Assembly: GCA_033675545.1 (NCBI GenBank)
Contig: JAWDGP010008080.1
Coordinates: 62,001 to 126,000, forward strand
Length of the DNA stretch: 64,000 bases
Origin: Elysia crispata
Lineage: Eukaryota; Mollusca; Gastropoda; Plakobranchidae
Direction of reading: 5' to 3'
The notes beneath the pieces are model-generated. The model had not been told where the DNA came from and ran no database searches. It saw nothing but the letters and a program-made list of their open reading frames with translations. Each line of letters opens with the position of its first letter. Within the stretch, counting starts at the first letter, position 1. The position numbers and the translations under genes were made by a program. Shown one piece after another: positions 38,101 to 64,000 of this stretch.

Positions 38101-40738
38101 CTTGGCTTATTTCACTCAATGAATTTCTCAAAATTCTGAAGCAAAACTTTTTGTCTCTTAGATTAAGCAAAGCTTTTTAAATACATTTTTTTTAAATTAC
38201 ATTTAAAAGCAAAACTTTCGAAATTTAATTTTTTTTACATTAAAAAAGCATTTCCTAACTTTTTTATCAACTTCATTCTCAATTAAACTTCACAAATTGG
38301 CATAGCACATACCTTTGCTTAAAAAATTCATGAAACTTGTTACATGCAGTAAAACCTGGACAAATCACACATTTTAATAAAAATTTGAGGAAAAATGTAA
38401 AAAATTAAAACTATTAATGGTTTTAAAAAATCATAAATTTATGTGCTTATGTTATATCCCCAAGAAGAAACAAAAAAAAAGAAAAGCTTTTCTTGATAGG
38501 TATCAACCATATGAGACTCATTCAGTTAAACCACTTCAATAGGTGCTCTAAGACCTACTTTGTTCATTTTGAGCAGTATACACGGCTGGCCATCATCAAA
38601 GCCATAGTTTTGCTGCTTGACACAGTCTCCTCCAAGCTGTTCCACTTCAAACACACACACTTTGTGCAGCTCCTCTGCGCGTCTGGTGTTGATCTCCTGA
38701 CAATCCTTAAAGTTGTCTCCCTGCTGTAGTTCATACTCATAGTCTGCAGGAAAGGAAGAAAAAAAAAAAGCAAACCCCTGGTGATAAAATACATGGATTG
38801 AGTCATAGCTGCATAAAAGAAATATAATGCACTTTCAAAGTTTTCAATTTTGTCCACGTCCTCACAAAGCTGGATTAATTTGTTATCAACAGGCTACTCT
38901 ATTTGAGTTGAGATAAGGTTTTGTATAACTTCAGATAAATTTTATTTAAGTGACCTATATAAGTCACTGATTCAAAGAGTTATTTTACTTGAAACTTGTT
39001 TACCCATAACATTAGTTGTAGGGTGTTGTGCCTTTCCAAAAACTTTCCTTGAGGTAAAAATTACTCATCCAGATCCAGATAAACCTAATAACTTTATAGA
39101 TCACACATTCTGTTGAAGTCAGCTAAGACATAGCCACAAAAATAATTTAAAAGGAAAAAAATAAAACAAAACAAAAAACTATGAAACTGTAGACTCAAAT
39201 ACATCGAAAACAAAAAAAAAAATATTAACAGATAAGTAAAACAAAAGGGCTCATAAAGTTTGTTTACACAAAAGAAAATTTCTTAGCGTAATTGATATAT
39301 ATAAAAAAAAGATTTAAAAAGGGAAAGCAATTTTCAGAAGCAATAAGTAAGGCAAGAAATAAAACAGTATATTCCTGACAATGAGTATCATTGAAAATGA
39401 TTCAACCTTAGCATAAAAAAAAAAATAAAAATCTTAACCCAAAAAGGCACTGAGAGAATGCTCAGCTTTTAAAAAAGAACATGCAATGACATGGTTTCTT
39501 TTAAGAAGTTCTGACTGGTTATCAAAATATTGCAATGAATAATGAGAAAACTTGCTTAGAATGAATTCTGTTGTTATTACAGGTTTGTTTCCAGAGTGCT
39601 TAAATAAAAAAAAGGGGAAGAAAAAAAAAAAACAAAAAAAAAAAAACAACCTCAGAGTTAACTGAGGCAATGGGGTATTGTAACAAAGAAACAGAATGGT
39701 TTTGAGTGTTTGAACTCAGGAAATCACGCTTGTAAAAACACACACAAAACTTGTTTGGTGGCATCAAATACGCAACGCATTGTTGATTATCCATCAGAAA
39801 TGTCTAGCATCCCTACTTAAGGCCCACATGCAAAACTTTTACCCCCCCCCCATCTGCACACACACACCCAGCGCAGGGGATTGCCAAGGTTAGCCCTAGA
39901 TATAATAGGCCAATCCCAGTGATTTTGTGGACTTCCAGTCACAAAATGGTCTGCCTTACCAGTCTCCCCTGCTCCAGGCCTGGCACTAGTGTCAGCACTG
40001 CTTTATTTATGTGCAAGTCATCGCCAATGATTATCTAACATTATCTATCTGACTGAGGTGAAAGAGGGAGGAACATGCCAACTTATGTTTAAAAAACCAT
40101 GAACATATCATTTCAACCCACTGTTCCAGCCCATCAACCGCCATCCGGGCTCTCACTATTTCAAAAGTCAGCATTTTTTTCCTTTTTTATTTCCAGAATA
40201 TTTTATAGCACTCGAAGAAGTCTTATTCAAAGAGTTCTTGCTATTCCCAGTCTTATTATTTATGGATTCAACTGTATAATCACTAAGTATTTAATTTTAA
40301 AATTTACAACATCTATTTATCACACAACAAACAATGCAGCATTATCACCAGATTGCTCAGCTTGAAAAAAAAAATAATTACACTGAATGAAAGCCTCTAG
40401 ATGGTCAAGGTAATGGAAGTATGTGGTACTGTCTCCTTTGATGAACCGGATCAGTGTAGTAGAAGCATCTGGCTGAGGTCGAAATCCCATTCCTGGGACC
40501 TAAATACAAAAGGAATAAAAATTTTATTTGAACATGTTGGTTTTAAATTAGAAACATGGAATATAAAGCACATCTTAAAAGATTATGCTCATTCTATATT
40601 TGATCAACATGAACATTGTTTGACTTAACATGTCTCAATTATGAAAATAAAGATCCTCTTTATTACTGTTGGAAATTTGAAATAATAAGAATGAATCAAA
40701 TTTTGTTGGTGGTCTTATTATTTCACTTGTATGTAAAA

Positions 40739-40790
<52 letters not shown>

Positions 40791-43700
40791 TAGTCCTTAT
40801 AGGTAAAGAGACATGCATAATGACCTACGAGAAAGCATCAGTTCCTTCAGTTAACCCATTTATATGAAGAAAAAAAATATCACTTTAGTTTCGGCAAAGA
40901 AAGAAATCTTCACAAATCAACTTGATTTAAGCAGACCTCATCAAATAACCTGCTGACAAAGATTGCAGTATAATAGAATTTATCACATAAAATGTCAACA
41001 TATTGCTCAAATAGATTTTATGTAGTCCAACCTGCAACTGCTTCAAAATTTACATAAAATTTTCTGGCCCAAATTCGGAGGTCTATATATATAAAAAAAA
41101 ATCATTTAACATTGACCTCGTTTCCTCAGGCAGAAACTGATTTTTTTTTATATTCAGAAACATAAAAAAAAAGATACCATATGAGGTAATACCATACTCC
41201 TGCAGTCCTGATCCTATTTTGACAGTGCAGCCAATTAAGATACAATAAAATTGCTTTTCCGGGTGACAATAAGGCACACCAAATGGCCAGATTGTCACTG
41301 CATATTAAAAATAGCAAAAACACATAGTTCTATTCAAGCGGTTTTGGTTTATTTTAGTCACATGTGTAAAGTTCTTGGACAGTTCTCTATCTATGTTGTT
41401 ATTGTTACAGTTGTATAATTAGGCTTTCCACTGATCGACCCATCTATAGAGCCTCAATTGTAAATTTTATTAGATTTGAGTTACGTTTCACAATTTTCAA
41501 AAGAATTGATTGAGTTCCACAAAATATGACGGCATGATTGTTCCAATGTGTTTTCAAAATGGCCTATAAAATTTTGCACCAAAATGCGTCTTCTGAAGAA
41601 GGTGCCCTCAGATTTTTGCAAGACAATAAGTTGATAAGATCAGTGCCTCAAATGTCCAAAGCAGATGACTTTAGTTAAAACAGATAGGGGTGACGAACAA
41701 TATTTCAGATGCCTAGTTCATAAGAGTGAAAAGGGTCTTTTTTTTTTGTGCACATATTTTTAACACAATCAGCTGACCTCACACAATATTGTGGTACTTG
41801 AAGGAACCAGAGGTTCATGCTGTGTCTGTGACTGGATTAAGTGAAAACACAGCTATACATTGGTTTCTTACATCCATAACATTTGTTCACACAAGCTAGT
41901 GGAACATCTCCTTCAGACAGGTGGTTATGGTCACCATGATAAGTTATTTACTGTTAGACGAGAGTGTAATTTGCAAAAGGAAAAACAAGGCGAGTGTTTG
42001 AAGGAGTTTGGAAAGACTCCGAAGGATGACTTCATCCCATTCAATGATAGTATCCTATATGCTCTGTAAGGCAAGCTTAGATAAAAAAAAAATTCTTTTA
42101 CCATTTGAACAGAAGTGAGTGTTTTGGCTATTTTTAATATTCAGGGGAAATCTGGTGCTTTAATTGTATCAAACATTGGATCAGCACTGCAAAACTAAGC
42201 TATTACCCCATATGACATGCATGATGAAAAAAATCATAAAATTCACAAACCTGAAGAATAGAGGAAGGACCTCGCAGTGTTGGGTCATTCCAGTCAATAA
42301 TCCAGTAGAAAATGGCAAAGAATGCTGCAGACATTCCAATCAGGGCACAGATAAACAAGAAAAGGGACCCTATATACAATACTGAAAAAAACAAAATACA
42401 GAATTTAATGATCTACATGACCTATAAAATATTGAGAAATAGACAACAGATTGAAAAATATTGTCATTAAAGATTTCTACAGCGCCCAGGGCAGTTGACC
42501 AACGGGGTCATTTTGCAACACGACAACGCTACACCCCACACAGCACAAGTGACGCAAGGTTGGCTAGAGAAATATGGATGGGAGATTTTGCCACACCCAT
42601 CACACAGTCCAGACCTCGCACCATCTGATTATCACCTCTTTGGGCCACTGAAACGTGAGCTGGCAGGAAAGCGCTTTGATGACGATGAAGAGCTTGTTGA
42701 CCATGTGCGGAAATGGCTACAAAACTTTGACGGAAGTTTCTTCCGAGAGGGTATCTATTCCATGGTGCGGCGTTGGCAGAAGTGTGTTGACAGACTTGGC
42801 TGTTACGTAGAGAAATGAAGGACGAGTCAAGGTATGAACACGTGCAAGAATTTTGTTGATAGCATAAAAAACGCGGATTTTACAGGCATTTTTCGGTTAA
42901 TTATGAAAGAGCCCTCGTACAATGTGAAGCAAATCTAGAGTGGGGATAACGTGTGCCTAGGAAATGGTTCTAAGCCAATCGACAACAGCGGTCACCCACA
43001 CTTGTGTAACAAAAAATCAGCCAATCACTCTTTGCTTAAAGCTTCTCTTTCATTCTCTACCTTCCTCACCTATCCTTTCTTCCTAGAGCTATAATCCCCG
43101 CCCCTCTCCTTTCAATTTCAAGGCACTCCTAGTCCAAGATTTAGTAGCAGTAACAACATTGCTTGAACTAGCCTGTACCACAGCTAACAATTTTAGCATC
43201 GCCTAAGTTTGTCCACTGACTAGCCAGCCCGGGTTTATGACCACAGCTGATTGCTGAGCGCACAGACAGTGATGAGTGATGCAACAAAGTTTGCTTGGCT
43301 TCACACATTCGGTGTTAGAGACTGCATTGGGCTAGCACTGTTTATGTAGCGAGATAGGTGTTGATGTTAGGCCTTGATTATGATAGCTTTGTTGACTCAT
43401 GAATGGCAGCGATGCTGCATTGCAGTAACGATAAGGCAGGGAAAGGTGTGTCAGAAAAAGCCGATTGTTTTTTTTTAGAAATTTTACCAGCCAGCCAAAG
43501 TCAGATATTTCCTTTGAGTTAGTATGCAGGCCAACAATTTCGGTATACCATAGCTTTTATAGGGAAAAAGAAGGACAACCACAATTATTTCGATTTCTTT
43601 TCTGTTTGTCCATTTTTTCGGTATAAGTGTGTTCCACTGTATTTGTATTGAATATACATTTCTAATGCATTTTTGGGATAGCATGTCTTACATTTGGAAA

Positions 43701-45004
43701 GAATTCATTTCTGTAGTGTATCTCATTCTCTAAAAATATTCTGAAAATTAAACTGCCTTTCCTCAACTCATTAATATGCATCCATAAAGAAAGGAAAGGA
43801 GGGTGTGGTGTAATTGGCTTGCTGATAGTGTGGTTAGATTTGCCTCTTCAATCTGCCGCACTACAGCTTTTAGGGTGAAAGTCTGCAATAGTAAGAACTG
43901 TGACGTCACATGTCTAGGCATAGGCTTGCTTGATTGCTCCTCAAGCCAGTTTTGAAGTATCTATGGTATTGAAAGGAGCTATCCCTCTGTGCCTTACTCC
44001 AAGGCCACCATTTTTTTTTAGGGATTGATTACTTCTACTGCTACTATTCACCATAAACCTTGGCTTCTGAAAACTTCAAGGGCCCAGCACTTCTTCATTC
44101 ACCTTTCACAAAAAATTTTGACAAAAGACCCCAAACTCAGATTCTTTTGCAATCGAAAAACGTGGCTAATATCTGGGAATAGTTTTAAAGGAAGAGGTAA
44201 TCAACGTAACTCTTAAACTGATAGCAGATGCTGACAGTCTGTATTACTATAATTCACCATAGCTGACAGTCTAATGGTAGACCCTGTTTTTTTAATCACT
44301 TTGTTTTGTAGTGACTGACCACAGATTTTTCTAGAACTATTTTATTCACTCCAGGACTTGTGTTTACATTCGTTTCACTATCGTCTTTAGTTTGGCAGAG
44401 TTTTGACAAGTTTTTCAGAGTTATATTTGGGACCTATAGGGGTATAGATCTAGATTTTGGTTTTAGAATGCACATCACAAAAAAAATTGATGCTGTGAGC
44501 TCAAATCTAATCAAAATAGTTACAAAATATATATCATTTTATTTTCTTATGTTAGACTAGATTTTATGACTACCATTTAAATAAAGAGTCGGGATTGCAC
44601 TGGGTCACCTAAGGACTAAGGAGTCATGATTAGCTTTGGATCTTTATGATTTTACCAACCCAAAAAAATTAACTCAATTTAATATATTTTAATTCCAGAT
44701 ATAAACAATTAGTTAAGCAGTCTTGATTAAATTTACAGCCTACAGATCTATGTTAGATTCAGATCTCCAGATTCTAGATTCTAGATCTAGATATCTAGAT
44801 CTAGAAAATCCAATAAATTTTCTTACACCAATCAATGGGTGATCTGCCCATAAGAAGGTTTTCCTCTGCATTGTAGAGCCAGTTTTTAGTCTGTGACAAC
44901 CTGTCCGCAAATGTTTCACGCTGAATTCCAGTACTAGCGATTGTGCTTTGGTATAAAGCTGAGCTTGTAGCCGAGTAGGCTGAGGCTGAAACATGAGACG
45001 CCAT
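34877..45004 (-). CDS. ATP1B: Na+/K+-ATPase beta subunit, paralog 2 (six coding exons, complete)
   Basis: A second sodium-pump beta subunit, a single-pass type II membrane glycoprotein partnering an alpha subunit. Coding exons in transcript order are 45004-44827, 42381-42251, 40499-40382, 38743-38559, 37236-37126 and 35116-34877. Junctions are GT/AG and join in frame to 320 aa. The cytoplasmic tail (about 59 aa) is longer than in paralog 1 and carries WLYNAEENLLMGRSPIDW, the family signature. The helix is at about 61-85. The six ectodomain cysteines are 157, 172, 183, 197, 238 and 295. NYGFDDGQPCILLKMNK and YFPFRNQQGYRSPI are diagnostic, and N215 (NET) is a likely glycosylation site. The start codon is 547 bp from that of divergent ATG16L1. 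The two beta paralogs share exon number but differ in one intron position. Confidence 0.95.
35447..36126. mobile_element. piggyBac-like non-autonomous element (candidate)
   Basis: It lies in intron 5 of the minus-strand beta gene. The ends are imperfect inverted repeats: CTAACTCTTTGTATTCGG on the left, and TTAACTCTTCGTATATGG on the complement of the right. Both start at TTAA or a one-base variant, as expected for the TTAA target of piggyBac elements. Inside, an acidic stretch DYDESNSSS..FDSDTNDSEK resembles the N-termini of such transposases. Element class is inferred. Confidence 0.4.
37126..37236 (-). CDS. ATP1B: Beta subunit 2, exon 5
   Basis: It encodes IYDWFPEEYTNETVPGF to WWVHIVCSGD. 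Both ends are phase 0, with donor GTAAGT. Confidence 0.93.
38559..38743 (-). CDS. ATP1B: Beta subunit 2, exon 4: first two disulfides
   Basis: It carries Cys157, 172, 183 and 197 and the block GFDDGQPCILLKMNK. The acceptor is TCCTGCAG and the donor GTAGGT. Confidence 0.94.
40382..40499 (-). CDS. ATP1B: Beta subunit 2, exon 3
   Basis: It encodes VPGMGFRPQPDASTTLIRF through HLEAFIQ. The acceptor is TATTTAG. The donor T|GTAATT is chosen because it gives the phase needed by exon 4. Confidence 0.9.
40744..40787. repeat. (GA)n microsatellite
   Basis: About 22 GA units in intron 2 of the minus-strand beta gene. Confidence 0.95.
42251..42381 (-). CDS. ATP1B: Beta subunit 2, exon 2: membrane helix
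   Basis: It encodes LYIGSLFLFICALIGMSAAF and DPTLRGPSSILQ. The acceptor is TTTTTCAG and the donor CAG|GTTTGT, phase 0. Confidence 0.92.
42481..42919 (+). mobile_element. 5'-truncated mariner element with transposase C-terminal half
   Basis: The frame from about 42495 to 42818 encodes the C-terminal part of a mariner transposase: ILQHDNATPHTA, then HSPDLAPSDYHLFGPLKREL. The two catalytic Asp residues are 35 positions apart, as in D,D34D mariners. The frame ends at a TGA. The N-terminal half and first catalytic Asp are absent. The 3' end (about 42899-42919) reads TTATGAAAGAGCCCTCGTA, like a mariner terminal repeat ending at TA. It lies in intron 1 of the beta gene, antisense to it. Confidence 0.85.
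42920..44826. other. Remainder of beta subunit 2 intron 1
   Basis: No exon or RNA gene is seen. A cluster of overlapping AGATCT/TCTAGA palindromes lies at about 44758-44808 next to exon 1. Confidence 0.5.
44827..45004 (-). CDS. ATP1B: Beta subunit 2, exon 1: start and cytoplasmic tail
   Basis: It runs from MASHVSASAYSATSSALYQS to RSPIDW, with donor T|GTAAGA in phase 1. The ATG is the first in frame; it sits in AATATGGCG, close to a YY1-type motif. The overlapping minus-strand frame in 44740-44994 is a shadow. Confidence 0.92.
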
Positions 45005-45551
45005 ATTGTCTAAAGCCCTTATGTTTTCACTCCGCGCTTCCGCATTCAGAGATATGACTATTTTTAACTTCGGAGCTTTCAGTGAAAGAAAATGGTGGTT
45101 TACTTCTTCATGGGTAACTAGAACTATTGATATCTGCAGGACTTAATGGGACTTCAAATAATAATAAAATAGTGTCTTGACAAAAATTAACCCCTACCCT
45201 AACAAAAGAAAATTTCTAGGGATTTCCGAGGGTTTTGATATTTGATAAAAACAAGCAGAGCATGCGCTTCGCTACTACCTCTAAACTAAATCTTGGCCAA
45301 GGATTATCAAACTTGTTCGTATCGATAACTTTAGTTGCATAAGTTGAAAGAATTAAAAAAGGCTAGCTTTATTTTAACTTTCGCATTATAAATTTGTTTT
45401 GTCCAGAGTTTTTTCCATAAATTGTCTATATATCGAATAATATATATCCTTTACCATTGATTAAATACTTTATCATTATTATAAATGTTCACTATAACAC
45501 CTTCTTCGAAACAAAAAATATGCTTTTCTCGCAACAAGGATAACAAACAAC
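45005..45551. promoter_or_regulatory. Divergent promoter region between beta subunit 2 and ATG16L1
   Basis: The two start codons face away from each other with 547 bp between them, so both transcription starts probably fall here. GCATGCGC (45260-45267) matches an NRF-1-type core. Both start codons lie in YY1-like context (CAATATGGCG on the minus strand, CAACATGGCG on the plus strand). No clear TATA position is assigned because AT-rich runs are frequent. Confidence 0.5.
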
Positions 45552-63888
<18,337 letters not shown>

Positions 63889-64000
63889 GTTAGAGAGACT
63901 CGCATCTGTGGGATGAACTGGAATTTTTATTGAATGATCATTTTAGTTTACCACTGTGTTCCTGAATCCTCATATCTTATTATTTTCCTGAACATTTATA
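63889..64000 (+). other. Start of ATG16L1 intron 5
   Basis: Intron sequence after the exon 5 donor, cut by the window edge. Confidence 0.7.

Noticed and set aside
36090..42880. Shared AAAACGCGGATTTT in the piggyBac-like element and in the mariner tail
   Set aside because: A 14-nt match between two places in 64 kb of AT-rich DNA is expected by chance.
44740..44994. Second minus-strand ORF overlapping beta subunit 2 exon 1
   Set aside because: It is a shadow frame. The exon reading with MGRSPIDW and a phase-matched donor is the real one.

Overview
This is a eukaryotic, intron-rich, AT-rich window that most likely comes from a mollusc, probably a gastropod. That assignment is an inference from gene content, very long CT/GA microsatellites, frequent palindromic AGATCT runs and a DUF7869-type element; nothing in the window names the species. 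Only about 2.3 kb is confidently protein-coding, spread over three genes. The rest is intron, intergenic DNA and repeats.

Layout. (1) 1-4.9 kb is non-coding, with tandem hairpins, CT/GA arrays and a compound trinucleotide array. (2) 5.08-14.22 kb, plus strand, is a complete six-exon gene for a Na+/K+-ATPase beta subunit (295 aa). (3) 14.2-34.9 kb has no intact gene. It holds the probable 3'UTR, a wrecked transposon-type gene (herpes-tegument/OTU-like cysteine-protease region plus DUF7869-like region, 22.5-25.0 kb), a nearby cluster of short repeats, a 62-bp duplication, polypurine tracts and a three-copy ~212-bp satellite. (4) 34.88-45.00 kb, minus strand, is a second complete six-exon Na+/K+-ATPase beta gene (320 aa), tail-to-tail with the first. 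Its introns carry a piggyBac-like non-autonomous element and a 5'-truncated mariner. (5) 45.0-45.55 kb is a 547-bp gap between two divergent start codons and probably holds a shared promoter. (6) 45.55 kb to the end, plus strand, holds the first five coding exons of ATG16L1 (163 codons; the C-terminal WD40 part lies beyond the window).

ATG16L1 intron 2 (11.6 kb) is the most unusual region. It carries a 1,034-bp element with imperfect ~110-bp terminal inverted repeats flanked by a perfect 10-bp target-site duplication (Mutator-like size), a ~50-copy CTT array, and a three-copy array of a ~2.2-2.4 kb ORF-bearing unit bounded by CT microsatellites. Diagnostic differences show that the middle copy is a chimera, with its 5' part matching copy 3 and its 3' part matching copy 1. 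That is the signature of unequal crossing-over.

Functionally, the two beta subunits would each pair with a Na+/K+-ATPase alpha subunit at the plasma membrane, and ATG16L1 would act in LC3/Atg8 lipidation during autophagy. I see no evidence that the three genes form a functional pathway; the ATG16L1/beta-subunit link is the shared promoter region.
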